64,000 nt of DNA, taken from positions 1,179,129 to 1,243,128 of the forward strand of contig NW_003314286.1 in assembly GCF_000143415.4 (NCBI RefSeq), in the 5' to 3' direction. Made by a program: the position numbers and the translations under genes. This DNA is from Selaginella moellendorffii (Eukaryota; Streptophyta; Lycopodiopsida; Selaginellales; Selaginellaceae). This document shows, one piece after another, positions 1 to 12,841 of the stretch (positions within the stretch are counted from its first letter, which is position 1; every line of letters starts with the position of its first letter). A model generated the notes under the pieces. That model worked only from the letters and a program-made list of their open reading frames with translations, was not told where the DNA came from and did not search any database.

Positions 1-2
1 TT

Positions 3-92
3 AACTGGCCAGAGGGATCATGGGCGAATTTAAAGCTGGGAAGCAGGCTCGAAAGCAGCGAAGCTCAAGAGTTGAAAACTTTACTCTTTTGA
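3..92 (+). other. possible 3' end of a gene cut by the window edge
   Basis: From base 3 a frame stays open for 29 codons and ends in TGA at 90-92, in sequence richer in GC than what follows. Below it come AT-rich DNA and AATAAA-like signals near 450-460, which would suit a 3' untranslated region. I do not recognise the peptide, and 29 codons prove little. It may be the last exon of a plus-strand gene lying outside the window, or chance. Confidence 0.2.
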
Positions 93-299
93 AATGGATT
101 CGATTTGTTTTTTTGTGTGTTTGTTTGATCGAGAATCATCCAAGCCAAAAGTCTTCCAGCAGAGGAATCGGGTTTAGTGCCTTGTGTTCCGCTACTGTGA
201 TCAGCCATTTAATGGATTGTCTTCTCCTGGATCTTTGCACACGTTTTAACTGGTCTCGTAAGTGGAAGAGATTTTTTACACTGTAGCTTGCATTTCACT

Positions 300-1366
300 C
301 GTTTACAGATGTAGTTGTTATCGTCAAAGAGATGCGAAGGAGCTGACTTGCGGCCGTGAATGCTCCCATGTGTTCTTGGAAGTCGAGGGAAAGGTTTTGT
401 GTGTCATGTTTGTGGAGATGGATCATTCGTGAGCCAAACAATTAAAATAAAATACAATAAAGGATATGTCTTTAAAAGGAATTAAATTTCCATTCTATTA
501 TTTATAAAAATTGAGTTTTATAAATCATTATTTTAATTTATTAAATGGGAATAACTTCTATAAAATTATTGATAACTTATAAATTGATATCAAGAAATGA
601 ATTTTCTTTTTTTATAATTGCATTGCCATCTTTAAGATTTTGCATTACACAATAACCATTTAATTTTAATGCCAAGAGAATGATTATAAAAGACTTGTAA
701 AATTTAATCTTTGCAATTGCTATCTGTTGCATGTAGCAACACTTGGTTTGCTTAATAATAGTGTTATTCCTACTTAATTGATCAAATAAAAGTTTATAAT
801 TATAAGCATGTTTGTAATTTATAAACACAAGATTAATCTTATTGCATATCAACCATTAGATGGTAGAATAAAATAAAATATACTAGAAAGTTTAAAAATT
901 ATAAACATGTTTATAGATTATAAATACAAAATTAATCTAAATGAATAAAAACCGTTAGATGGTAAAATATCTTAAAATATCCAGATATATCCACTAGGGT
1001 TTGTTAAAGCCAACCAAAAATATATTATAAAATACATTATTGATTTATATTTACATTACAAAAAGCAAGCAGTGGAGATGAAATGGCAAAAGTGATCACC
1101 ACAGCAGCATTGGAAATCTAAATGGCCTTCAAGTCAGAAGTTTCATCCTGATTAATCTCTTGAGAGTTTCCTCTATGTTCGTCTTGTATTTTTCAACCCA
1201 TGCAGCAGACGATGCCACAACTAACTTAGATACACAAAGGCAGCTATATAATGCATCAATACAATTGATACTTTATAAAGTTTTATTATTTAGTTACATT
1301 TAAAATGTAAATTCTAAAAAATAAAAACTTTTATACTTAATAACTTCAAGTTTTTTAGACAAACAT
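300..1366. other. AT-rich intergenic DNA, no gene seen
   Basis: Strongly AT-rich sequence with short open stretches on both strands but no recognisable protein. Two similar AT-rich blocks recur near 800-860 and 900-960 (both contain 'ataaacac/ataaatac', 'attaatct' and an 'accgttagatggtaaaat'-like string), which looks like a small local duplication. Confidence 0.5.
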
Positions 1367-2986
1367 TTACAAGTCAAATGTTTTTCCATCATGTTGCTTA
1401 TGATGTATGTTTGCAAGCAAGACATAAGCAGCCGCATTTCGAGAATCCATGCGAAGGAGATTACTTGCGGCCCATGTACCATGGCAAAGGCTTCCATATG
1501 TTCTGCAAGCACCAAGGAAACAAACCCACTCAAGGGGGCCAATCTCAAATGGCATGCTGTCGATGAGCTCCAGTGCGTCTTGCAAATACGTTGCTCTTGC
1601 AAGCAAGTCCAGGATGCAGCAGTAGTGCTGCTTTACGGGGATCAGTCCATAGTCCACAAACATCGATCCAAAGCAGCTCCTTGCACGCAAAATTATCCCC
1701 AAGTGACTGCAAGAAAACAAAGCCATTGCGAAGCATATCTCGTCTGGTGTCTCCACAGTGGTCATGGAGTTAAACACACATATTACATCTCCAAAACAAC
1801 CGGCTTGCCAGTAAGACGAAACTAGAGCGCTCCACGAGATGCAGCTGTGGCTAGGCATGGTATCAAAGACCATTACGGAATTTCGCAGATGCCCCTTTTG
1901 GGCATATGCCAGCACTAGACAGTTCCACGTTACAAGGCTTCGAACGGGCATCTTATCAAAGATAAACCTTGCGTTCTCCAAATCACCGTCCTGCGTGTGG
2001 GCCCAGATCATACAGTTGCATGACACAACGCTCCTCTCCGGCATATATCTAAACAAACGCTTGGCATCATCAAGATAGCCCGACCCGGTATATGCTGCAA
2101 GAAGGGCATTCCATGTCACCACGTCACGCTGCGCCATTGCGTCGAATACATGCTTTGCTTCCTCCAGCTGACGCGCTTGTCCGTACATCGCAACCAATGC
2201 CGTGCACGAGAACCGGTCAAGTTCAGGGACAGCATCGTAAAGATGCTTAGCCTCCGCAAGGTGCCCCGCTTGGGCATATGCCGCCAGCATGGAGTTCCAC
2301 GTCACCATGTTTGCCTCTGGCATGTGGCTGAAACACCAGTTGCATTCTTCCACGTGGCCTTCCCGGGCAAATGCTGCCAGCATGGCATTACAGCAGACTA
2401 AAGTCGTCTGTGGCATCTCGCTGTAGATACTCTTTGCTTCGTCGAGGTAGCCTCCGTGGGAATATCCAACGAGCATCGAGGTCCAGGAAAAGGTATCTCG
2501 CACGGGCATTGTGTCAAACACATATCTCGCCTCCTCGAGATGCCCATGACGGGAATATGCAAAAAGCATCGTGTTCCACAGAACAATATTCCTCTGTGGC
2601 ACTGAATCGAACAGGCCCTTTGCCTCCTCCAGATAACCATGCTGGGAATATGTCGACATCATAACGCCCCACGACACGAGATTCCGTAGTGGCATGATGT
2701 CGAACGCCCACTTGGCATCTCCAAGATGCCCGTTCTGGGAATATGCGACCTGCATGAGCACCCACGAGAAAGAATCTCTAATCCCGTCCATGGAATCAAA
2801 CACATTGCGCGCGTCTCCAGCACTCCCACACTTGCCATACATCTCAATGAGCTTGTTACACAAGAAAACATCTCTGCGGACGTTTGGCAGGGAAGCAGTA
2901 ACTTGGGAGTGAATTTCCCTAGCCTTGGCAAGAGAGCTGCAGGCCTGTATGAGCTCCAAGGATTCATCTCTTTGCAACACTGGCAT
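1367..2986 (-). CDS. PPR protein, PLS/SS-type with a shortened E1 region
   Basis: A 539-residue intronless pentatricopeptide repeat protein. After an N-terminal L/S-like unit (residues ~8-66) come ten or eleven consecutive 31-residue S-type repeats of the pattern VSWNxML-AY-GHLEEAK-FDxMPxR, then P1-, L2- and S2-like units and the start of an E1 domain (LGACR ... NAAAYVLLANI). Normal E1 domains continue about 25 more residues to a PGxSWI-type end; this one stops after YVLLANIHHKQHDGKT and has no E2 or DYW domain. The start is the first ATG after an in-frame TAG nine bases upstream. Such proteins bind organelle RNA one base per repeat and usually act in C-to-U editing or transcript processing in plastids or mitochondria. 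No clear targeting peptide is seen. The frame is intact, so I call it a gene, but the end could be a truncation. Confidence 0.85.
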   Translation of the reverse strand: MPVLQRDESLELIQACSSLAKAREIHSQVTASLPNVRRDVFLCNKLIEMYGKCGSAGDARNVFDSMDGIRDSFSWVLMQVAYSQNGHLGDAKWAFDIMPLRNLVSWGVMMSTYSQHGYLEEAKGLFDSVPQRNIVLWNTMLFAYSRHGHLEEARYVFDTMPVRDTFSWTSMLVGYSHGGYLDEAKSIYSEMPQTTLVCCNAMLAAFAREGHVEECNWCFSHMPEANMVTWNSMLAAYAQAGHLAEAKHLYDAVPELDRFSCTALVAMYGQARQLEEAKHVFDAMAQRDVVTWNALLAAYTGSGYLDDAKRLFRYMPERSVVSCNCMIWAHTQDGDLENARFIFDKMPVRSLVTWNCLVLAYAQKGHLRNSVMVFDTMPSHSCISWSALVSSYWQAGCFGDVICVFNSMTTVETPDEICFAMALFSCSHLGIILRARSCFGSMFVDYGLIPVKQHYCCILDLLARATYLQDALELIDSMPFEIGPLEWVCFLGACRTYGSLCHGTWAASNLLRMDSRNAAAYVLLANIHHKQHDGKTFDL

Positions 2987-3313
2987 GTAAAGCTATCCTT
3001 GCATTATTATCATTCTCTTCAAAGCCATGGACCCATGCAAGAAAAGTTGGCTGTCTTTTGAAATAATTTGAGCTGCTTTTTCATGCCAGGCATATCTTTG
3101 GGGAAGAGTAGTGCTCTGGATTCACTGCAAAAGCCCAGACTGCTAAAGTATATAATGCTGACATATTCTCTTTGATTCCAATCTCAAAAAGATTGTTCGG
3201 TCTCCCCTTCGACGACTGGCGTTGACCTGCTTTGAGGAAAGTTTGTTGTCGTTGTGTCGCCTATGAAAGATAGTCAGTGGGTGTTTTCGAGTTGAAATTC
3301 TATGGTTATGGTT
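2987..3313. other. spacer between the PPR and SBP-box genes
   Basis: About 330 bases between two minus-strand genes. It must hold the 3' untranslated region of the SBP-box gene and the promoter/5' leader of the PPR gene. I see no convincing TATA box or miR156-type site by eye. Confidence 0.4.
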
Positions 3314-4406
3314 TCACCAGTGTTCGTAGTGTTTTTTGCGTTTGGAGCTCTCTTCTACATCTGCGGGGCCTTTGCAAGGTCCATGGTTCTCGTCTTCTGA
3401 AGAAGCTCGAGGCTGGGGCTTCCTCCGCCTACGGTTGTGATCCGCTAGCCTCTTTCGGCAACTCCTCTTGCCCTCGTCAAACTCCAACAGTGCATGAAAC
3501 CTGTAGTAGCATTCACTCATATAGGAGACGAGTGTCAGAACAAGTTATAAAACCGACTTCAAGTAAAACTATAGAAACGATTATGAACCTGCTGCATTGC
3601 TGGCAAAAGCGCTGGGTCTCGCCGTTGGCAGCAGTGACCGTGGAGGCCTTGGAATGCATCTCACAGACTTTGTGCCTCCTGTGGTAGTGCTTGGCGGTGC
3701 TTAGATCCGCTCTACAGCCCAGAGCTTGGCATAGAGGACCAGGCATTGGCTGTGATACCACTGAAGAAGAAGCGAGTAACTCCAGGTGACCATGATCTAC
3801 TAGCCTCGGTCGCTTGCTTGCCAGCAGCGCCACCATCACGTCCTTCTCTGGCCAATAATCGTCTTCCGTGGAGAAGTACGTTCTCCTACCCAAATCCAGT
3901 CCAATCCTCATGCCGGATTGGTTGATGGGCTGCTCCGGTGATCGTTTCAAGTGCTCCTGGTGCTGCTCGTAGTGTTGGAGCTGATGTGCTTCTAGCAAGC
4001 TACTTGGAGCAGCGACCATGGACGAGTTATAGTGATGAGTACTTAGCTGAGAAGCGCTGCCACTGAAATAGACCCAGCCGCTCGACGATGGCGATGGTGT
4101 TCTGGTGAGATTATAATCGTCAGACGCAGGAGCAGCAGCAGTGGCGCAAGGATTCAGGAAATGCGAAGACGAGTTGAGCAAAAGAGTGCCATTCAGGCTA
4201 GCTGTGTTATCGCTTGTGTGATTGATTGGCCAGGTCAAGTCTCCTCCTTGCATTTGCTGCTGCTGCTGTTGTTGAAACCTCAGAGTGGTGATCATATTCC
4301 CCTGGTAGATCATGGTTCTCTTTTTTCTTGGAAAGAACCTTTTCAATGGTTGAAACTTACAGCTCTTCCTTGCTGAGAAATTTGTCTGGAACGTGCTCAA
4401 TAGCAT
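3314..4406 (-). CDS. SBP-box (SPL) transcription factor, two exons
   Basis: Exon 1 is 4406-3589, an 88-bp GT-AG intron is 3588-3501, and exon 2 is 3500-3314; joined they encode 334 residues. The SBP domain covers about residues 225-303: [24 protein letters not shown], then FCQQCSRFH, then the nuclear-localisation stretch [17 protein letters not shown]. It keeps the Cys/His ligands of both zinc fingers, and the intron sits in the CQQCSR|F codon, the position conserved across plant SBP genes. Upstream, residues ~166-178 ([13 protein letters not shown]) match the LGKRTYF motif known from some Arabidopsis SPL clades. There is a polyglutamine run near residue 45. SBP proteins bind GTAC-core sites and control phase change and organ development. 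An alternative start is Met32 at 4313; a GTAAGT near 4365 could mark a 5' UTR intron. The C-terminus after the SBP domain is short. Confidence 0.9.
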
Positions 4407-6846
4407 TGTAGGATGGAAGAAAAAGATCTAAGGTACTATAGTCTATCTATGTCTCTCAAGATCCAACGCTCTCTTTGTACTCTATAAGGAAGAGACACAC
4501 ACAGTTGTCCATAATCCATTGCTGCTCTCTTAATCAATCAATGCAGGAAGCCATGGAAGTTGCAGGCACAGGAAGTTGCAGGCACAGCAGCCGTCGATGC
4601 AGGATAGATTCTAACGCCTAGCTTTGGCAACGTTGCACTCTGCTAGCTAGCAGATGACCCAGATTTGAATTTTCTAAAATATCTTTGGGGATGGTCCAAA
4701 ATTAATTTAGATTTCTTTTGTAAGATTTTTAGCTGATTATGTTGACTTGAGTTGACTTGTGCTAGAAAATGAAGGTTTTAATGAACTTTAAAATATTGAA
4801 ATTTATAAATATCTGAGCTAAAATTTTCTATTAGATTGAGTTGTTTTAAAAACCTATCATTTTTATTGTTATAGCTGTCATATTTTGATTTGACTACTTC
4901 ATATTTTAACTATTTTTACAGCTGTGATATAGTTATATACTATTCCTTCATTCAAATTTTTTTTAGGGTTCTTGAAGCAAGGAAAATAAAAGATATGTGA
5001 GCATTTTTATCCATTATGAGAGTGGTCTCTACATTCCCAGATAGGTAATAAGGACTAAGAGTGTAATATAGAGGTAATGAAATGAAATTAATATTCTCAC
5101 ATTCTTTTGTATTACAACTTTTATTCTTATTACTTCTGAAACAATAGTCTAGAGTAAGAGAAATAAAGAAGTGAGCAACATAACAGAAAGCATCAAGAAA
5201 TCTACTCTATAAAACTTTCTATGACATTTATAATTTATATATTAATTGATATAAAAAACTCTCTTTCCTGCCTATATCACAATCCTTCCATATAAAAAGA
5301 CTAAGGTATAATTTTGCAATGAATCCCCAATAAGAGTTTTCGGGAGTTGTTTGTGAATAATAATAAAAGAAATCAAAATATTTTAAAAGACTCAAAAGTA
5401 ATATCACATCATAGAATCAACTCTATCTATATTTCCAAGACTAAAAGTTAATCTCACATAAGAAAATGGTAGCATGCCAACATACCTTACCACTATAATG
5501 TGGTCTATATTTACCTAGAAAATTGGCATATGTAGCAAAGAATATATATATAGCTAAGTAGGTTTTCATCAAAATGATAGAGCATATTTATACACAATAA
5601 TCTAAAATTCTAGAAGCAAGCTATGATTATAAAGCCCCATTTCTGAGACTAACATTTCAAAGATTTGAGTATTATCAATATCATAATAAATAAACCTCAT
5701 TCCCAAAACTAAAACTTAATAAAACTTCGATCAATCAGTCCAATCCTAACAACGATCCAATTCCTTGGAGAATAGAATTAGTTGGCTTGATTTGTCAAAA
5801 TGCTTGGTCATGCACACATGTGCTCAACACACGTACATGATATAAACTACCTAAAAAAGTTATGGTCATTGTAGTTTTTTTTTGTTCTCCTTGAACTCCT
5901 TAGAAGTTTGTATAGAAATGGCTTGAAGGAAAGTTACTATTACTTATATTTGGCCTCATAACATTTCATATCAATCTCTATATCCATCTCTAAGTTTTAC
6001 TAACATACCACTTTTACCTCTACATAACAATCTTCTTTTTGCTAGAGGCTTTAGTGAAGTTGAACTAAAGCTCCCTATATATGAAATTTTAGATTTTGCT
6101 ATTATAGAGGGATTGCCTCCAGTGCTTCAAGAGCAATACCACATGTTTTTACAAAATCTTGCTCTTGATATGGTGGGACTATTTAAAAGCATAAAATGTT
6201 ATTATATTTAATGTCCAATATACTACTTTTTTTTGGACAAGATAAATGGCTTCATGGGTTTACAAACTTTTCTTAAGCACTATAGCAATTGCTCAATGGT
6301 GGGTCTAGAAAATATGCGGATGTATAATAGATTCAAGAATGAGTTATGAGCACATACTCACTATTGTTTCATAGTGAGGAATAATATCCCTTTGGGAAAT
6401 ATTGCATTTGATAGTGTGAAATGTAGAGCTTTTAGGCCTCTCTACAGTGGAATGTAAGATTTAGAATTACTTTACTATACTATAGTATTTTTTATTTTAA
6501 AAGAAAAAAAAATAATGAAATGATATTAGTTGTAGGTAATATACTTTGTTCTAGACGGTGCTATTATATCACATACAATTATTTATAAGATGTTGAAGCA
6601 AGAGATGGCAACATATAAGTGCTAAACAGTGATGGTGACAAGTGAGAATGATAATTTGCAATTATGATATCTAACATTGGCACTATGATTGACATATGAC
6701 ACTATTATTGAAATTTGACACTTTCACAGACATTTGACATATAACAACTTTTCATTTTATGTAAGGGTGCAATTAGCTTTCTTTTGCCTCATCATCAACA
6801 TATTGATTTCTTTTATGCCTCCTCCTATATTAGTATTGTGGGGAAA
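4407..6846. other. AT-rich intergenic DNA
   Basis: The first ~150 bases hold the SBP-box promoter and leader (CT-rich, 'ctctctt' runs). The rest is AT-rich, full of stops in all frames and without a recognisable protein or repeat boundary. A somewhat more codon-like stretch near 5930-6180 is too broken to name. Confidence 0.5.
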
Positions 6847-8468
6847 TATAAGTGACTAAATTTTCCATTTTACTTTGTCACTTAACCACATCTTTGACCA
6901 TTTGGAAGAGTCTCACTTATAACATCCATAAATCTTATTTTTGACTTGGGGACATATTAGCCCCGTGAGTGGCATTTATACCATACAACCTTTGCAATTG
7001 GTCCAAGTGCTTCATGTGTTTGATCTTATGATAGAAACCCAAATATACCATTGACATATCAACCCATTATGCTAAGGGTATATCCATTCATTTTTGTCTT
7101 GTAGGTAGTTCAAGACCACCCGTACCATAGTCTTGTCTCCCAAAGACTAGGCCATTTGTCCATAAATGGTCATCCTAAGACCACACTTTAGCATCCTTAG
7201 GATATCTGAAGGCATAGAAAAACCTTTTCCCAATGTCCTTTTTTCAGTTCCCACCAAGTCCCTTTCCATCCACGGCCATGCTCACCAACACCACCACTAG
7301 GTCAAGGCTAAAGGCCCAATTACTAAATCCTATTGACCTCTGAGACTTCCTCACTATATGAGCATATCCTTAGTCATTACACAAGAGGATTGCTTTTTTT
7401 CCTTTCCACAATCTAAGACTTTGGGATGACATTTTGAAGCACTATAGCTCTATACAAGTCTCATGGGTACTCTCCCCACCTTTTGCCTTTATATGCTCTA
7501 GCCATGTGGCTAGAGCGAGGTTTTGATGAGCCACTCCAAGTATCCAAGTAGCTAGTGGCACTCACACTTGGATTGGGAGCATCGATGATTTGATCTTCTA
7601 TGGGAGCTAAAATTAGTTCTTGAACATTTCACCAAGTTACCCCACTTGTTCATCTGGACTCCTCAATAGTTATATCATCATCCACCACGTGAGTATAACC
7701 CTCCTTAGTCACATTAGCCTTTCTTGGCCAAATTGGTTCCACTAGAGTCCTCCCCCTACTCTCACCAAACCCTCTGGGGTCTGGGAAACAATTGCTTGGG
7801 CTTTCACCCTTAAACTTGGACTTGGACTTAGACTTGGACTCGAACTCAGACTTGAGCTTGGATTTGGTCTTGGCCTCGATCTCAATCTTGGTCTCAGCCT
7901 CGGTCTTAGTATTGGTCTCGATCTCAGTCTTGGTCTCAATTTTAGTCTCCGTCCCCATCTCAGAGTCATTCTCGAACTTCTTTTCAGACTACATCTTGGA
8001 TCCCTTCTCGGACTCCTTCTTAGACTTCATCTCAGATTCCTTTTTGAACTCCATCTTAGACTCCTTCTCGAACTCCATTTTAGATTCCTTCTTAGACTCC
8101 TCGAACTTCATCTTGGACTCCTTCTCGAACTTCATCTCGGACTCCTTCTTGGACTTCTTCTCGAACTTTATGTCCGACTCCTTCTTGAACTCCGTTTCAG
8201 ACTCCTTTTCGGACTCGATGCCGACACTTCCATGTGTTACAACATTTGCTATATGTTAATCTTTCTTGTGTCTCGTTTTAGAGATTCATTTACCAATTGC
8301 TTCATGCTTATTCCTCAAGCACTTTGTTTGGAATTCCACTCCCGCTCTTGACTTTCCAAGTCAGAGCTTTTGGTCCAAATATGTTATGCTTGTTAGACTT
8401 CCACTTTGACCACTACCATATGGCACTCTTTGGGCTCCAATTTAGGACTTAGGTATTTGTGTCTCACA
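6847..8468 (-). repeat. family A 3' LTR (inverted copy)
   Basis: Reverse-complement LTR of the element above. It contains the block GGTGAAAGCCCAAAGC-like near 7795-7811 and, at about 7808-8225, a decayed run of 6-bp GAGTCC/GAGACC-type units read on the minus strand. These produce open frames on both strands that are not genes. Confidence 0.75.
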
Positions 8469-11400
8469 ACTCTATCACCCATATAAGAAGTTTGATGTCC
8501 TCATCGAATGATAAATCATTTTATAAGTTAACCTTATTATGGATTATTATTTTCATGCCAATATTCATTGATGGTTCAACATCAAAGGCTCATCATGCCT
8601 TGCCCATTCTCTAAGAAGTATAATCTCTCCATCTTAGAAACTCATAAGATCACTTGTATCAGTTTTATTTCTTTGTTTGTTTAGCTCTCACTAAACCCAT
8701 TAAAGACACTTTCTTTATCTCAATTTTACTACTTATTCTGAAGTAGTCTTGGTATAGCACATGTGATCATGGGATGAAATTTAGATATACTGTCACTGTG
8801 AATCTTTGGAACCTTGGGGGATAAATAAGGATAAAATAGTTATTAAGGGTTTTCTCATAAAGTAATTACCCCTTTTCTAGTTAATTTAAGAGGAGAAAAA
8901 TAGGGTGCATTACATTTGGCCTCTATTAACATAACCATCATATTTTAGAATTTTGATATTGATTTCTTGAGACACCTTACATTGCATATACTGTGCAAAC
9001 TCTACTTTCCTATCCTAGAAAATTTTTGAGAGCATCATCATCTTCTTTTTTATTTTATACCACTCTAAGCATTAAATTCCATTTATTTATGATTTATGCT
9101 AAGGCTATCTATGGCCTTATTATTTGGCTACCTTGCTACTCCATCTCTTAGAGCTTTCACCTTTGCTATACTAGAGCATTTGGGAAATCCATCCTTAAAA
9201 AGATTTTTCCTTTTCCACAATTCGTTAGCATCTATGGTGGTTCCTTGCCTAATTTATATTTTGGATTCCTTTCAGTAATTGTTAAGGCCCCTTCTTAGTC
9301 ACTAGTCTTTCACTCCTATCATTTGACTATTGCACAAGTAAAATAGAATCACTACCTTATATATCTTTTCAGTTCCATAGCAAAAGCTTTGTTTTGCCAA
9401 GTTTAGGGGTGTTCAACCCTAATAGTCTCTTTAGTATTTTTTGCTATGGGCTCTATCCTTAGCTTAATCTTGCGACCCTCCTTTATGTCCTTCCTTAGAG
9501 ACTACTTTTCTTGGACTTACAATACTATTGTATTTCATAGCTCATTTCCTTTAGATGTCTTTCCCACTTGGTCACTTTAACTAAGTCAACATATAGGAGG
9601 ACTAAACCTTCCTCTTCTCTTGCAAAATTTAGGCTCAAACTTAACTTGCCTTTCACAATTTCAAGTTTAGTAGCCATCTCGAGCACTTTAGTTGCCTAGG
9701 GGGACAAAGTTATTCAAATCCCTCAATCTTCTTTGCACTTAATCCCTTGATCTTCTTCACGCTCAATCCCTCAATTTCTCACGCACTCCACTCACAGTGT
9801 GAATAGTAACCTAATCTTGGCAGTTACCCTCACCATACTATTTATATAAATCATTACTTGGAGCTAAGAACACTATTCCTTAATCTAACAAAGAGTTTAT
9901 CCTTGACTATCAGCCATGGAATCATCTAGTGATCCCACATAGGTAGTTTAATGAGTTTACCAATATACACTAAGTCCACTAGACCTTTAAGTTGTTGACC
10001 ATGACCCTTGGAGATTTCCCACACTTGGCGGTACACCCAAGCTAACCCTTCCAAGGGTCCATAACAATTAAGACTAGGTATCCCCATTTCATTCATCACA
10101 TCCTTGGTGCCACTTGCACCAAAGTGTTCAAATTATATATGCTAAACTTTCACACTAAGCAATTTAACTGTGTATCAAGACTTTGAGGCATCCCCCACTT
10201 GGTGGTGTACCCAAGCCAACCTCTTTACTGAGAGTCCATGACCACCGAAAAATAAATCTCCTCATATTCCAAATAATCACTATGTCTTAGTGAGTTAGGA
10301 TTTGAACTCAAGCACTAAGACTTGAACCTAATCTTTGCATATGCATCTACCGACAACATCACCTAGGATGTCTGACGTGACTCCCCATGTTGATACATGA
10401 ACTTATACTCAAAGGGCTTTATGGATCACAGTTTAGGAATTTAATTCTTTTGAGCTTTTAAGTCCTCTCACTTGATAAGATAGTTAATCAGTCTATGATC
10501 ATGCATGAACTCCTCCATGCTTGGCCCTATAAGCCACCCTTTTTTAAGTCAACACCCTCAAATAGAGTCTTTATTCCTTAATTTGCCATTCTCACTTAGC
10601 AAGTCACATGACTAGCATAATATGGTTCTATGCATAAGCATGAAAGTCTTTAAACATCGACTTTTGTTCAAAATTATCTCTTGAACGCTTAAGAACTATT
10701 TCCTTAACCTTGATAGCCTCACCTCAAGGTAGGCTTCAAGGTCATGCTTTTGCTATGGCATTTTAATGTTGCACATTTCTATAAACCATTTACACTTTTT
10801 TTTTAAGTATTAATTTACCCAAAATTATCTTTGGGAACATTGAAGGGACTTTGTTTTTTACCTTACTAAGGGTTCTCTTTTTTCAAGCTTCTTAACTGTC
10901 ATATAGTCTAATATAGATAATTCCATATATTAGACTCTCTATAGTATTGTAGTTGTTAGTAGCGACACTTTTGAGCACCCACTTGATTCCCCACTCCCAA
11001 CTTGCATAACTACTTTTAGCTATACCTTTTGATTCTTATAATTTAGTTCTATCCTTTAATTACTTGCTTTTAGCTTTATACATTCTTTTCTGTTATTTTC
11101 CTTTAGGCCAACAAGATAACTTTGCATTTTTTATTATGCCTTGGCAAGCATTCTTAAAGATGAACTTACTCAATAGCCTAGGGAGTGGTTCCTCAATCTA
11201 GATATATTCACCTTATAATCTCACATATTAGGATTAACATTGTTACTCATAAGCCTTTATATGCCCTTCACTAGTCTTACCAAAATCCTTTTGGATTTGT
11301 CTAATTTGGATAAATAGATTTTTCTTGTCTTTACAATTTTGGACATTGGAATAACACTTATCCATTATTTGCTAGGGTCTTAGTCCCTTGGGCCTTATTT

Positions 11401-12841
11401 AATGCTTTTATAAGACAAAACACCACTTCCTTGTGTTTTAAAGTATTTAGATGTCTCAATGATGGGCTTTTTTGACAATAAGCATTTCTTTTTACGACAT
11501 CGACTCATTATATCACAACATAAATAATTTATCCCCTAAAGGATATATCTAAAATTTTTATCTCAATAATAAGCCTTGGGAAGTTAACTTCCACCAATCC
11601 AATTAATTATGTCACACATTTTGCTTTGTTGCCTCATAATTGTCAAGTCTTACAATTCATTATTGGTGCTTCCACACCTCCATCATTATTTAGGTTAATG
11701 CACTTGAATTGCATGCCTTCCAACTTAGGCTATGCCAATCTTATTTCCATAAGATTATTTTGGCAAGGGGTTCTCATGAGCTCACCAACTTAACCTCAAG
11801 GCATCATCCCTTGAAACATTTGTGATCTCCACCCCATCAATTCTACGAGCTTACCCTCATGACACTTTCCACTTATGTCTAGATCTTGTCAAAACCAAAG
11901 TAATTGTTTCATATGCCAACTATTTGTTAGCATTATAGCTTTCTTCAATGAACACGTTTTTATGACATAAATATAGCACTTTTCGCCACTAATAAGATAT
12001 TCATTGTTATCATACTTGGAACTCATGATCCTTTTAGTCTTTCACTAAGTATAATACATCTCTGTCCAAAATGAATTTCTTGAAGCCTTTGGGACCATCC
12101 TTTGACTCTATTGAGTTATCTAGCTTTTGGACTTTATTAATCTAACATCTTATATGGTCTTGGCCCCCTGATTATCTTTGAGATGCCACTACACTTAAAT
12201 ACAACTTTTTATATTTACATCTTATTCACAAGGACCATCTTTGTAAGTGTTATTTTAACATTTATTTATCTTTTATTCTACATGGGCTACTTTTGCCCCC
12301 CAATATGATGAGAATATCAACTCATCTTTTGAGTACACCCCCTAATTCCTTGGGTTGTTCTAACTTTTATTAAAAGTAGCCTTAGCTACAATTTCAAGGA
12401 TATGTCTTCATCCATATTTCACCTCTCACAGTTATTAACTCTAGTTTTAAATTCATAAGCACCATCTTCAACTATATAAGGATAATTTTGTGGCTCCTTT
12501 ATTGTCTTGGAGTCTCTATTTTTCCCATGATCCTAAGAATAGTTATTTACCATAACTATATTAACTAGTTTGTTAAGTCAAATGCTTATATGGATCATAT
12601 CTTCAACTCTATAAAAAAACTTTCTATTATTCCCAAGATCCCAAAGTCATTTATTAACCTCTTTCTATCCATCACATTGCCAACATATTCATATATAAAC
12701 TCAGATGTAGATTTATGCCTTTTTAACATGCTACTCCTTGGGGGATAGGCCCACTCTTGGGGACCTTCCAATGCTAATACAAGTGGTGATATACTTGATC
12801 ACCAATAAAAATTGGACTAAGGAATAGTTCCGATACTAAAT
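8469..12841 (-). other. family A internal region, no coding capacity
   Basis: About 4.4 kb with no open frame of note. It aligns by eye, reversed, with the internal part of the young family A copy, for example the 'ggcacaccgccaag' strings near 58285 and 58465 and the hairpin block near 58103-58181 (here around 10,290-10,400). A short CT-rich 'actcaatc' tract lies near 9720-9800. Confidence 0.7.

Noticed and set aside
20-286. 88-codon plus-strand open frame at the window start
   Set aside because: No recognisable features and composition like untranslated DNA; the third frame is a slightly better candidate for a gene end.
1300-2970. Many open frames overlapping the PPR gene on both strands
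   Set aside because: Shadows of the repetitive PPR coding sequence.
4407-4560. miR156 target site in the SBP-box gene
   Set aside because: I looked for the typical complementary string in the coding region and flanks and did not see it.
7650-8259. Overlapping open frames of Lys/Glu or Leu/Asp/Ser repeats
   Set aside because: Same hexamer repeat in an old inverted LTR; no conserved protein.
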